A DNA stretch of 64,000 bases from Acanthacorydalis orientalis. Lineage: Eukaryota; Arthropoda; Insecta; Megaloptera; Corydalidae. Both the position numbers and the translations under genes were made by a program. The stretch spans positions 16,701,154 to 16,765,153 of the forward strand of contig CM068317.1 in assembly GCA_034766995.1 (NCBI GenBank), given 5' to 3'. Below, piece after piece: positions 47,399 to 59,298 of this stretch (the stretch's first letter is position 1; every line of letters starts with the position of its first letter). The notes beneath the pieces are model-generated. The model had not been told where the DNA came from. It saw only the letters and a list, made by a program, of their open reading frames with translations, and did no database searches.

Positions 47399-48680
47399 TT
47401 ATATGATTGTACTTGGATGAATATCTATTAAAGAACTCTTTTGGAAAATAATTCTCCAACATTATTGTACTACCAGTGAGATTTATAAAATAAAATAATA
47501 AGATAAATCCTCTCGCGCCATTGTGGTGCAAGATCAAGTCGGTTATACAAATTTAGTAATAAAAATAAAGTATCCTCATAAAATGTAATTTCGTAAACAT
47601 TATATTTTCAAATGTTAGTTCAGCGGTTACATCACCAAAGTGAAACTAACATATGTTTTTACCGCATTTACTAATTTCTCGGAGGACTATTTAACTTACA
47701 CAAATAATAGATAATATTACGATACAGTAACAGTGAATATGGTCGAACAAAATAATGGTATGGAGTTGCGTTTACATGCGTGCTCTCTCTACATAGGAAA
47801 TTAATGGCAAGGGAGCTAATACAGTGCAATTATTTTGATATAGTTTGGTTGTGGTGCTATAATATTTTTTTGGGGAATTCAACTAAAACATGTAAACTCA
47901 ATTACACCGTAGGTACAAGAAGCATACAGTGTGTACTTGATGGTTTCTTTTAAATGCAACAAAGTTATAATGACATTAATGAGTCTGGAATGTTTTTTTT
48001 CTGTTGTTCGTTGATTAATTAATCTCGTCGAAAGTACGCAGAAACTGAATTAGCGACATAACATTAAGCTGATTCATTCCCATATAAATCATAATTTCCG
48101 TATTAATTTTTTATAATTACACTCTAACTGAAAGTTGACGATAATTTGTGTGATTGATTTATACTGGAAATGTGTTAGATTCATATAGGTTTTGTTTGAT
48201 GTTTGTATATTTGAAATAAATCAATCAACGTGTCTTCCAATTTTGAATGAACTTATCAGGGAATATATCGTAACAATTCAATTAAATACATAACATATAT
48301 TTGTTTCTTTTTTAAATTGAATACATGTTCTTTAAAATCATTAAATATTAGTATTTAAATTCATATTATAAATGTTGTGTTCTGTACAAATTTATGATGA
48401 ATAAATAATTTAAACCAATTTCAATAAATTCTACAGATATATTGAACAATACCCATACAGACACAGTCTACTAAATTTTCTAAATAAATTCTTCTTTAGA
48501 AACATTATATCATTTACTATTTAGTAACTTAATTTTATCGTGAAATGTTCTTAAAAAACTGAATTTAATTTAATAATACGCGATTTTGCTATTTCTCTGC
48601 TTATCCCAATAACATTCCTAACTAAATTGAATAATAATGAAAAATATAGTCGTACCTGTAAAGGTAACTGTATATTTAAC
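47394..48680. other. AT-rich non-coding DNA
   Basis: No genes recognised. Confidence 0.5.
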
Positions 48681-48681
48681 T

Positions 48682-48684
<3 letters not shown>

Positions 48685-48716
<32 letters not shown>

Positions 48717-48771
48717 TGTATATATATATATATATATATTCATTCATATATATATATATATATATATATAT
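48685..48771. repeat. Three clustered (TA)n tracts
   Basis: (TA)n blocks separated by TGATTG and TTCATTCA. Confidence 0.95.
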
Positions 48772-49239
48772 TATGTCCGAACTTAAAAAAAATTAGTTGT
48801 ATCAATCATCAATACCTTTAATTTAAAAATTGAGGTGTAACATTCAAGTATAGTTTGTTTCATCCTTGCTAACATCCTTAACACTAAATTTACGGAACCC
48901 TTCAATTTGACGGATTTCAGATTTCATGTTTAAATATAAAGAAAATATAAATATTATTTTTTTCAAATATTATGTTGACTATTGATATAATGATATGAAT
49001 ATATACCTCAATTTAATTTATTGATCTGCTTTCTACCTCCGCATAACTGTATGCAGTATACCTATTTATCCAGACACCCGTCAAATTGAGGGGTTAACAA
49101 ATTTTGACTTAAGCAACATAAAAGATTCTATTTATCAAATTATAACTAAAATTACGAAGTGATGTGATACTGTAGAGGACAAAAAAATGAAAATGTGAAA
49201 ACGAATACCGTATTTTGTCCTTACTTCAAGATACAAATT

Positions 49240-49700
49240 TCTAAAAATTGGGAACGATAATGAACGCGTTCCGGAGACAATTACATTCTACAAAACCAAG
49301 TTTGGAGTGGATAAAGAAGATCAAATAGCACGAAAATATAGTGTCAAAGCAAGGTCCCGTAGATGGCTTCTTCAAGAATTTTATAGTATTTATATATAGA
49401 GAAGATTTTATTTTTCAATTATCTGAAAAAATAGTGAGAGATGATTTAGAGATGAATTAGAGAGAGATGAATTAGGGAGAGATGAATTAGAGAGAAACTA
49501 CATAAATAAGTATAAGACTACTTCCAATGCGTCGTCGGATATAGGAAATGCCAATAACAATCGGAAGTCCTGCCAAATCGGGTTCTGTAAAAAAATAGAT
49601 TCAATAATATTTGCCATGAGTGGAAAAAGTTTGTGTGAAGAATATAGCCTCAAAACAGAATTTATATATAAAAAATATACTGTTAACCTCTGTGAATAAA
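49240..49700 (+). pseudogene. piggyBac transposase C-terminal half, decayed
   Basis: The plus frame reads RVPETITFYKTKFGVDKEDQ then IARKYSVKARSRRWLLQEFY, matching the conserved piggyBac block (YNKTKGGVD..DQ...Y..KR.TRRWP...F). Further on, RKSCQIGFCKK and SGKSLCEEYSLK may be the Cys-rich tail. The first two catalytic Asp regions are gone. It contains an internal minisatellite (49435-49497). Confidence 0.75.
49435..49497. repeat. Short minisatellite, GAGATGAATTAGAGA-type units
   Basis: About four imperfect units of 15-18 bp: AGATGATTTAGAGATGAATT, AGAGAGAGATGAATTAGG, GAGAGATGAATTAGAGAG. Confidence 0.85.
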
Positions 49701-49822
49701 AATGTAGTGATGTACAATAAAATTAATTAATGTTATTACTAAAAAAATGTATTTCAATGTATGCGTCAAAATGACGGATTTCAGTAAAGATAGGTGTACA
49801 ATAAATCCTCGTAAATCTAATG

Positions 49823-50120
49823 GTAAGTAACTAATGGCTCATTACTTATAAGCATAATTATAAGCTAAAGTTTCTTCAATTCTTACAATTTTTGTTTAAT
49901 TTTTTTGAATGAAAAAAATATTGTTTTTGTTTGATTACAGATTACGTTTAATTTTTTAGTTGACTGCTGATTTATGTACTCTTCCTTGCATTCTTCCATA
50001 TTTTTTTTATTTTCCCAAATATTTGCCAAAGTAACAATATTGTCACTAAAACAAATTTTTTTCAACATTTTGCTTTTTATTTACATATTCATAAGTTGAA
50101 TTGAGATATTGAAAGCTTTT

Positions 50121-50124
<4 letters not shown>
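49823..50124. other. AT-rich non-coding DNA
   Basis: Nothing recognised. Confidence 0.5.

Positions 50125-50178
<54 letters not shown>
50125..50178. repeat. (TA)n microsatellite
   Basis: Uninterrupted tract. Confidence 0.95.
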
Positions 50179-50180
<2 letters not shown>

Positions 50181-50398
50181 TTATTGTGCGTTAAAGAACA
50201 ATTTATTAAATGTAAATTTTATTTATAATAGATTTTTTAAATTTTTTAAAGAATTTTGCCTACAAATAAAATAAGATTGTTTTTGATAAAAATAGATTTA
50301 ATTTTTTTAAAAAAATAGAGGAATACTTAGCTGAAAATTGTTTAAACTTTATTCTTAACTATCATATTATTATTACATATTCTATTTCTATTAAATCA

Positions 50399-50540
50399 AT
50401 GCTGCATTATCCTTATATTTACCAGTTGAATTATTTGTATCGGAGGCTCAATGTAATGTTTATAAGAAATACTAAAAATATAAACTCGGATTCGTTTGTT
50501 TGTTTCGGTATAGTTAACTCACTTTCTTGTTATTTATTTC

Positions 50541-50617
<77 letters not shown>

Positions 50618-51858
50618 ATATAAAACGAAGGAGAGAGAATTTGTTCCTTTATATATAGCTGTTCATTTAGTTTACATTTATAAATATCTTCTTTTCTTTA
50701 TACAATTGTCTGAAAGGAATTTATTATATTAAGAAATTCTTCACTTAGCTTTTCCGTATTATTCCTATTCTTTTATTATCAAATCATAAGAAGGTTAATT
50801 ATATACAATGCTATTATTTTGTCATTTTTGTTTTCTGTTTCTTACTGATAAAAGTTTCAAATTAAAAATAAATTATTTTTTCACCTCACAAAGCAGAAAT
50901 ATTTTTTAAAAATGTTAAAAATATTCAGTAGATGTTTATTGATAACTTTTGTTTGTTACTTATAGGAATTTCAATGGCAATACCATTATCTTCAAAACAT
51001 CAAGATTAGAAGTTTTTTTTTGTAGTTTGAGGTATAAAAACCGAATTCATTTATGAAAGAAAATTTAACTAGACTCAAAACTCTATTGGGAATTTTTTTT
51101 TCATTTTCAAATCTATTAATTTTTTATTCAAAAACAACTTGGTACCGTAAAAATAATTTTTCTCTTGGTATTTTCTTTCACTTGAAATTTTGCTTCTAGT
51201 TAATTTTTGTTCATGTTTGCATTAAGAATTAATTTAAAATCCCTCTGTTTATCCTTAATTATTGTCTTTTTTTGTAATATTTAAGGATAATATTTCATGT
51301 TTCTACTAAGAATTATTTTCAAATAAGAAAAAGCAAAAATTAAAAATATCAAAAAGCTATAGTTCTTGAAAGTGTAAGACAAATTTAAAACAATAACTGT
51401 ATTTTCCTAATGTGAATAAATTTGTTCTAATAAATACATTTTTCATGCCCTCTATAAATCATAATATACTTTTCTGTCAAAAACTGTTGAATAATTAGTT
51501 ATTGATCATTTTGATTATATGTATTTCGGTGGCGATACCATCATACACAGAGGATTATTGTACAAAAATTCTTTTTTTAGAAAAGAATATTTCTTTTATA
51601 ACTCTATTTTGTACATTTATTGAACATATCTCTAATATGTTATTTTTCTATCTTGTTACTTTTAAAATTGTAATCCCTATTCAAAAAATTCGTTCTATTA
51701 ACGTAAAAGTTTTAATCTTCTCGCTGATAAAAATTTTGAGACAAAGAGATTTAACAAATGATCTAATACATCATTGCACAGTTCGTCTTCGTTTTGAAGT
51801 CTTTTTCAAAAAAAAATTTTTCACTCATTCAAAAAGGTTTGTTTTTCACACGAAATAA
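50399..51858 (+). pseudogene. Possible decayed multipass-membrane (chemoreceptor-like) remnants (weak)
   Basis: Plus-strand hydrophobic frames include YQLNYLYRRLNVMF (about 50426), LLIGISMAIPLSSKH (about 50960), and IILIICISVAIPSYTEDYC (51505) continuing to DLTNDLIHHCTVRLRFEVFF (about 51750). The pair ISMAIPLSS / ISVAIPSYT suggests a duplicated segment, and HHCTVRLRFEVFF faintly resembles the pre-TM7 region of insect gustatory receptors. Hydrophobic chance frames are common in AT-rich DNA, so this is speculative. Confidence 0.15.
50545..50620. repeat. (TA)n microsatellite with AAATA interruptions
   Basis: About 75 bases. Confidence 0.95.
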
Positions 51859-51899
51859 TGTATCTTATAGATAAAGTTTGATGCTTATATAAATAAGAT

Positions 51900-52521
51900 G
51901 ATTATTGACATAAAAATCATCGCCTGTTCTTCAACTTTTTGTTTTATGTCTCAACTTTATATTTTTACTTTTAGCAACTTGAATATCTTCAAATCAAGTA
52001 ATTAAGAATAATAAGAAAATGACATATATTTTTTATAAAAGGAAATAAATGCAATAAGAAAAATAATCAAAAATTATTGCTTGCAGTAGTAAAGAGAACA
52101 TATTTTTATGCTATTAAACTCCCTGTCGAACTTATACTGAAGGTAATGAAACTGTGTCCATCGAACTATTATACTATTGACATTCAATCAGTTCACTTAT
52201 CGCAAAGAAATGTTCTCGATTCGTAAAAGAGAATAATTTGTTACAATTTTTTCAGTACTATGGCTTTAAGTTCTCGATGCTAAAAATCATTAAGAAAAAA
52301 AACAATAAATTATCATTTCATAAATAAGATTAATTTCGTTTTTATAGAAGTTATGTTGTACATTTTTTTATTTTTATAATGAGCTTTTAAACTAATTTAA
52401 AAAATATAAAATTCTTGTGAATTTAATCCAAAACTATTTCATTTATAATAATTTATTATCTAATTTCTGAAGTAATGGCAGACTTGAAAATTGTAACAAA
52501 TTATTTATATTTCTCTCTCTG

Positions 52522-52552
<31 letters not shown>

Positions 52553-53343
52553 TTCAATTCCTAATTTAAACATTCAATGTTGATATATTTTAATGCTGCA
52601 ATTAATTTTACTGTGCTTATATTTTAAATGAGTTCTTTTGACTTACTGTTAATAATTTCAAAAAAAATTCCATTTGCTTAAAAAAATATTGCTTTAATCA
52701 AAAAAATAATGCGTCTATGCACTAAATATTAACAATACTCAGTGATTTAAAGGATTTTTATAATTTAAATAGAAACAAATGCACCATTTTAGCATTGACA
52801 GATAAGGTAGATACACTTTGTTAGGCTTATAACATTTCATATTCTTAGTTATATATCAATGAGTTTGATGTAAAATTTCCAGATGTATTAAAACCTGCAT
52901 GTTTTTTGAAAATTTCCCATTTTTATGATTTTGGTTCATTCTAATCTTTAATAATATACTTTAACAGAATAAACGCATTTTGGCCGGAGAGTCAAACATT
53001 TTCCAAAGGAGAACGTTCCATAGACCATTGTAAAATTTTTCTTTTGCTGGAATAATTTCCTATAAGCTAATCTAAGATATCAACATCTGATTTTTGAGAA
53101 TTATAAAATATTGTATATAATTTTTATAAGAAAAAAAGTTTTATGTTTTTGATAGTTCCAATTAATATATAACTTTTATTTACAAATTTTGCTGCTAAAT
53201 CAAGTGACGAAAAACATATTGTCAAATATTACACAATGACATTACAAATTCTGTTTTTATTAAAAACAAATCAGAAACTTAATGAATTTGAAAACCGAAC
53301 TTTAATCACATCTGCATAGATAAAATTATTCAAATATTCAAAC

Positions 53344-53345
<2 letters not shown>
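51900..53345. other. AT-rich non-coding DNA
   Basis: A compound (CT)n(AT)n microsatellite lies at 52511-52550; nothing else is recognised. Confidence 0.5.
52511..52550. repeat. Compound (CT)n(AT)n microsatellite
   Basis: TCTCTCTCTGTCTCTCTCTC runs into ATATATATATAT. Confidence 0.95.

Positions 53346-53401
<56 letters not shown>
53346..53401. repeat. (TA)n microsatellite
   Basis: Uninterrupted tract. Confidence 0.95.
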
Positions 53402-53404
<3 letters not shown>

Positions 53405-53488
53405 TTATTTCATTATTGGAAATAATAAATAAATTTTTCAACTTGTTTCTACACTGTACGTAAGCACTTTTTAAACTATTTTTTTAGA

Positions 53489-53491
<3 letters not shown>

Positions 53492-53530
<39 letters not shown>
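53492..53530. repeat. (TA)n microsatellite
   Basis: Uninterrupted tract. Confidence 0.95.
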
Positions 53531-53532
<2 letters not shown>

Positions 53533-53849
53533 ACATTTAAATAACAATTTTTAAAATAATAAAATAATGCTGAGATAACAATTTGTTCAAAAACATCAAG
53601 TTGAAAAGTTACTAGTATCCCATTTAAGCGAAACTTGATGAAAGGGTATAAATAAAATATTATCTTATTCTTCTCTATAAAGTATGTATGTATAATGAAA
53701 GTAGTTGCTATAATGTATCCCTTGTGCTGTACACTACGTATAATAGAGAAAACCGTACATAGAACATACATTATATGTATTTATATAAAACATAATTTAC
53801 TATCAAAATAAACAATGATGTCAAAGAACTAATTAGATTGTACCTTCAG

Positions 53850-54170
53850 TACAACACTGGTGTAGTAGCAGAATGGCGGAGATGCGGCTAAATAACCTAG
53901 GGTGCACGCCGACAACTACGGGCCCATTTTAAACCGCTAACCAGTATTTCAGTTCGTAACAAGTCTTCCGGGGATTCCCGGCTTGACGCTCTTATCCCGA
54001 CCAACTTGGAGAGTGACACCTCCTTCATACCCTAACCATTATCCGTTCATTTCATTCACCTCGCCAGGGTGCATTCGACACTATCTCTCCCACGGTCGAA
54101 TTAGACGAGACCAAGTTTCAACTTTGTTGAAATGATTCACGCCTGTGAATCTCTTTCGTCTGCATTCGTT
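53850..54170. promoter_or_regulatory. GC-rich island, possible promoter or 5' UTR exon (weak)
   Basis: A sharply bounded island of near-balanced composition. It holds CCGGGGATTCCCGG (a perfect 14-bp palindrome, about 53967) and short frames only (plus ATGGCGGAGATGCGG gives 19 codons). No coding similarity is recognised. Its sharp limits and lack of repeats fit a conserved non-coding exon or promoter. Confidence 0.25.
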
Positions 54171-54342
54171 TCGATTAAAACTATTATCGTTGTGTGGGTT
54201 AATAAAACCAATTTAAATCTTATAAGCAAGAGATCGATATGAACTGTATAAAATATTATGATAAAAAAGCAGATGATGGAAAAGTTTGCAGATGTAGTAA
54301 TAAGTTATAAAATATTATATATGAAAAATAAGTTAAATTATT

Positions 54343-54347
<5 letters not shown>

Positions 54348-54400
<53 letters not shown>
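54348..54400. repeat. (TA)n microsatellite
   Basis: Uninterrupted tract. Confidence 0.95.
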
Positions 54401-54402
<2 letters not shown>

Positions 54403-54566
54403 TGTATGTGTTTATGTGTCTATCTCATTTAATATAAAAATTAAAAATGAATAAATGAAGTTTACTACGAATATATTAGGAATATGTAACCTAATACAAA
54501 ATATCCAAAAAATACAGTTTTGAAAATATATATGTGTTGTGTAATATACAAACATCCATACAATAA

Positions 54567-54569
<3 letters not shown>

Positions 54570-54611
<42 letters not shown>

Positions 54612-54625
54612 ATGTGTGTGTATGT
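54570..54625. repeat. Compound (TA)n(TG)n microsatellite
   Basis: (TA)n followed by TGTGTGTGTGTATGTGTG words. Confidence 0.95.
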
Positions 54626-54772
54626 GTGTTTATGTATGTGTGCGTGTTTGTGTACAAAAAATCCTTATAATATATATTTGTCGAAAATGATTGTAAGAGA
54701 TAATGAAAAACATTTTTAAAGATATAATAAAATACTAATTTTGTCTTCAATAATTTAAATATTAATTTAATT

Positions 54773-55333
54773 TTAGGTTGTTAGGGAAAAAATCGTATTT
54801 TTGTCTTTTGAATTATAACCTTAAGTTTTTCAACGAAAGTGTCATTTCATCGTGCTCGTGTTAATAACATTTTAAACTGAATTTTTCGGTCTATATTTTG
54901 CTAATATCAAAATTATTTTCATTTTTAATTTTGTTTCAAATTGGTCTATTAAATTAAAGATGGAGAAGAAGCACATAAGAGCAATGTTTTGTATGAATTC
55001 AAAACAGATGGTAATGAAGCAGAAACTTCTCGTAAACCAAACAAAGCTTTTGGTATGGGTACTGTTAAGGAACGTATGGTGCAATGGTAGTTCCAAAAAT
55101 TTCATGCTTGGGATGAAACACTGAACATAAAGATCATCGCGGACGTCCTTCTTAAGCTTATAATAATCAACTGAAGACGTTAATTCAATAAGAACTACGC
55201 ATATTATTTCGAGAACTTCAACAAATGTTAGTCGTTAGTCATCCAACAGTTCTGCACCACTAAGGACCACTTAAATTAAAAAATGTATATGAATTTGAAG
55301 GTCATAAATCGCAATTATATTTCTAAAACCTAA
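54773..55333 (+). mobile_element. Mariner 7: helix-turn-helix-only cecropia-type derivative (561 bp)
   Basis: The left end is TTAGGTTGTTAGGGAAAAAA. The right end read inward is TTAGGTTTTAGAAATATAAT, with TA following it (55334-55335). The 5' UTR (GAATTATAACCTTAAG ... CAACGAAAGTGTCATTT) matches that of mariner 6. Coding remains begin ATGGAGAAGAAGCACATAAG (54960): KKHIRAMF, YEFKTDGNEAETSRK, AFGMGTVKERMVQW and QKFHAWDETL, then FRELQQMLVVSHPTVLHH. They pass directly into the 3' end (GAATTTGAAGGTCATAAA) without any catalytic block. Stops and shifts are present. Confidence 0.75.
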
Positions 55334-55566
55334 TAAAATAGATTGTCTATATTTTTATGTAGTTCAATAATTTATCTTGTTGTTTGTAAGTGCTAAATAT
55401 TTAAATGAGTGTTTATTTTTTACAATTCTTAGTTTTAACTTCGGACTCTGTGCTGTACCTTTCATCTTAAATTTAAATTTTAATTTAAATTATCTAGCTG
55501 GCAAAAATTTTTCTTGTATAAAAGTATAGAAATAAGAAGAAAACATATATAAAATTTATATAAAAC

Positions 55567-55572
55567 ATATAC

Positions 55573-55649
<77 letters not shown>

Positions 55650-55653
55650 TATC
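55567..55653. repeat. (TA)n array with TACA interruptions
   Basis: About 85 bases. Confidence 0.95.
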
Positions 55654-55697
55654 AAAAATGTTTATTTTTTGATTTGGTTACATGTTTATAATTGACA

Positions 55698-55760
55698 AGT
55701 TGGCGAGTGCAGCGAGCTCGGGGTTTGGTGAACGCAGCGAGCAGATGGAAAAGTTTCCTA
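55698..55760. other. Small GC-rich island between two (TA)n arrays
   Basis: About 60 bases with the near-repeat GCGAGTGCAGCGAGCTCGGG / GTGAACGCAGCGAGCAGATG. It is unlike the surroundings in composition. The plus frame reads LASAASSGFGERSEQME. Origin unknown. Confidence 0.4.
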
Positions 55761-55761
55761 G

Positions 55762-55763
<2 letters not shown>

Positions 55764-55837
<74 letters not shown>
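55764..55837. repeat. (TA)n microsatellite
   Basis: Uninterrupted tract of about 74 bases. Confidence 0.95.
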
Positions 55838-55838
<1 letters not shown>

Positions 55839-56705
55839 TTTGGAACATATTCAGCAAGGGAAAATTTAAATAAAGAATATTCGTTTAAAATTTTATACAA
55901 AGAATTATTATCCAACAAAAATATAATTATAAAGTACTGATTGACATATGTGTATGTTAAATTTTTGGTGGAGACATTTTGAAATGAACTCTTCATGTTA
56001 AAACTATTATGTTTTCATAAAAGATCTTAATAATAGACTGAGTGAAACCAATAAAAATGTAATCTATCGTTTTTATTGAAATCCCTGCTACTATATTTGC
56101 TATTGTAATATATGTACTCACAATTATTATATTCATTTTTTTATTCAATGATTAAAAAACAATTCATTTGTATGATGTGAAATGTAAAAAATTGATTTAT
56201 ACATCAACCTTAACAAAACTAATAATTACTAGACGCTAATAAAACCATGTTACTTTCATTTAAAAGTGGTCTTGAATATAGAGCAGTTTTGTTGTATATG
56301 TAATGGAGAAATTATTCCATCATGCAATATGATTTGATTAAGCATATTGAATTTTAAGCTTGTACTTCAAATTCAATGAATTATATTCAAGATCTATTGT
56401 GTAATGACAAATTTTGTTTTTTGCAGCATCACTATTCAGTAATACTGTATTATATAGTCGAATATATGTAATCTAGTCGAAATAAATGTACTTCGACTAT
56501 ATAATTGGAGCCATTCCATTCCATACCTTATAAAATTTCGTAACTAAGAACCAAAGTTATTCAACGTACACAACGATTATTCATGAATTAAAATACAGAG
56601 CTTAAAAAGGGATGGCCAATTGTTTTTTGACATAATCCACTCAATATTTTTATTACTGAAGATAAAATATATTAATGTATATTTATTACTGAAGATATAA
56701 TATAT

Positions 56706-56742
<37 letters not shown>
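56706..56742. repeat. (TA)n microsatellite
   Basis: Uninterrupted tract. Confidence 0.95.
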
Positions 56743-56746
<4 letters not shown>

Positions 56747-57217
56747 CAGGTATTTTTAAAGGCAAAGATAATTGATAAGTAATGATTTCAAATAATTGTA
56801 TTTAATAATACTCTGAATTGTACATAAAATAAACTGTCATAAATTATGAATTATTTTTTCTTAATTATTAATTTCATATTATTTTTTATGGTGCTAATTT
56901 TTTTTGTTATAATGACAATATTTATTTTTTTACACTGTGTGAATTCGCTGATTTTTTTTAAATATTGAACTTTTATGATTTCAAAAACTATACCTAAATG
57001 GCGTCCAATATCATATAATAAAGCAAAATTATGAATAGGCATTACAATTTACGAAGTTTGGAAACAATCTTAATTATCACATATATTACTTTTAGTATTT
57101 AAATGAAAGCGAAGATGCAAGACCGAAGTATACGATTAACCCAACCGACAAGAAAAAGTAACTTTTTAGAAAAAAACATATTCACTTATAGTCAATTTTA
57201 AAATTGTTGTCCTACAT

Positions 57218-57241
57218 ATTATATATATATATATATATATA
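57218..57241. repeat. (TA)n microsatellite
   Basis: Short uninterrupted tract. Confidence 0.9.
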
Positions 57242-58696
57242 AACTTGTATAAACAATGGCTTTATGAAAAAGAAGATAAATTAATATTGTTTTTTTTAAA
57301 AAAAAAAATATGTTCTAAAATTAAATTCTGCTATTCTAAAATTTAAATTCACATCCGACACCAGGATCTTTTTCTTTCTTTATATTTTGAGAATTGAAGT
57401 TTGTAATTATTTGAACTTATTCCTAATTTTTATGAAAAAAGTCTGTAACAATTCTAGAACCTTTTTTTATAAATTAAATATACTATAATTATAAGTTAAT
57501 TTATAATAACATCAAACAAGTGTGTTGACAATATGTCAAAATAATACATTTTACTGTTTTTATTTTATGCGCAAGTAAATTCGCAGTATTTTATGTTTCA
57601 TTATTTTAATTCTGAATTTGTACTTATAATTCAGTGTTCTTCTTGGATAAATTCATAATTTTCTATAAAGTTTTGAGTGTTAAAAGAATTCTAGGACTTC
57701 AGTAAAAATTAAAAAAAAAATATTAATATTTTTTTTAAAAAGTAAACATATTTTTTTATACATTAAGCAAAATATTTTTATCTTGCTGGATGTTGAATTT
57801 TAATTAATTTAGTAATTATTTAAAATAATTCAATCAATATTGAACAATTAATATAGTAATTTGAGAAATATTAGCACATAATAGCGAAATATATTGCTAG
57901 TTATATTTTGAAAACTTGGAAATAAATAATAATATTGTTTTTTTTTTGTTATTTATAACGATTTAAAAAATAAATTCTAATTTTTTAAATACCGTTTATT
58001 TGTTATAAAATTTTGCATTACTTTTAACTACAGTAATGTTGGTTGCCATACATTCTAAATATATTACTTTCATTTCCCTCGACATTTGATAACAATTCTA
58101 TTTTTTTATTTCATGTCTCTTTTTCTTCCTCTTATAAAATAATTGATACTGATATAAATAAGATATCTTCTATACTTTCAGTCATTTTCAATATAATGGT
58201 ATTTCATCAAAACTAAATATTTGCATTTCGGTATAAAATTAAAAGGCAGTTCTCTCTATACTAGTTATGTCAATATTTTTTTCTAAAAACACTAATATAT
58301 TAATTTATTTATTGATTTAATTTCTCTCGAAATTTAGTCTTTTTTCATTATATAAATCTATAAATATTTTTATACTGTATTTTTTATAACCTAAGTATCG
58401 CACACAAATAACTTTCTAAGATTTGCATTTTGTAATGTTTTACAGATCTTTCAATCTATAATAACTAAATTTCAAGTACACATTACAAAAAAATATATAA
58501 TCTCAGCGCTCAGTAACGCTTTTTTTAATAATATCGCATAAATTTTAATAGAGTTAGCGATTAAATGATTAAAATGTAATAAAATAAAAAGTAATATCAG
58601 TTGATTGATAAGACATGTAGTAAGATATGTCGATGTGTAATTATAAATGTAAATCTATTTTCAGTATTTAATACTGATTTAAGGTCGAAATCTTAA

Positions 58697-58752
58697 TCGA
58701 ACACTAATGACCTCAATTGTTGATGCGCTCTTAAATCCCGAATAATTATCAA
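58697..58752 (+). repeat. SINE/LINE-tail-like dispersed repeat, copy C
   Basis: TCGAACACTAATGACCTCAA then TTGTTGATGCGCTCTTAAAT and CCCGAATAATTATCAA; the most diverged of the three copies. Confidence 0.4.
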
Positions 58753-59047
58753 CATTTTAAGGTCTATTCATTTTTATATTGATAATATAATTAACAAAGA
58801 TGTATTCTTAAGCATTTTCTTTGAATTTTCTTTCACTATTCAGTTTGTATACTAGTTTATTATTCAATGAAAATTCGGAATGAATGATAGATGTTTGTAT
58901 ATATACAAATAAATTAATAGAGGGCTATCAATCTGCTAGACATCTGAAAAGATTTAAGAAATTAATAATTTGTTATCTAATTCTCTGAAAAACACATTTT
59001 AGAAACAATTTAAAATTTAGTAAATCTTTAATATTTAAAAATAACCA

Positions 59048-59049
<2 letters not shown>

Positions 59050-59094
<45 letters not shown>
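59050..59094. repeat. (TA)n microsatellite, 5' flank of RTE copy 2
   Basis: Tract that runs directly into the LINE start. Confidence 0.95.
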
Positions 59095-59097
<3 letters not shown>

Positions 59098-59298
59098 TCC
59101 CCCAAATTCCTACTTCATTGCCTCAAAGTGGCGGGAAGGTGCGAACGGGATTTCAAGGAGATGTACTGTGATATTCTTTAAATATTGGTAGGTTTAACAA
59201 TACAGAGAAAACTTGAAAATTATTCCCGGACAAAATGAAGAGGTACTCGCCAATACGCAAGTGGGATCAGCGTGGCGAGTCATGATCCCAAACCTTAT

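Larger units (their letters stand above)
48882..49822 (+). mobile_element. piggyBac-type transposon fossil (941 bp)
   Basis: TTAA (48878-48881) precedes the left end CACTAAATTTACGGAAC. The right end read inward is CATTAGATTTACGAGGA, next to GTAA (49823-49826), a one-base variant of TTAA. Subterminal words CAATTTGACGGATTTCAG (about 48901) and CAAAATGACGGATTTCAG (about 49768), and an inverted CCCGTCAAATTGAGGGG (49077-49093), support a piggyBac end structure. Most of the coding region is deleted. Confidence 0.75.
55838..58690. other. AT-rich non-coding DNA
   Basis: Apart from short (TA)n tracts no gene or element is recognised. Confidence 0.5.
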
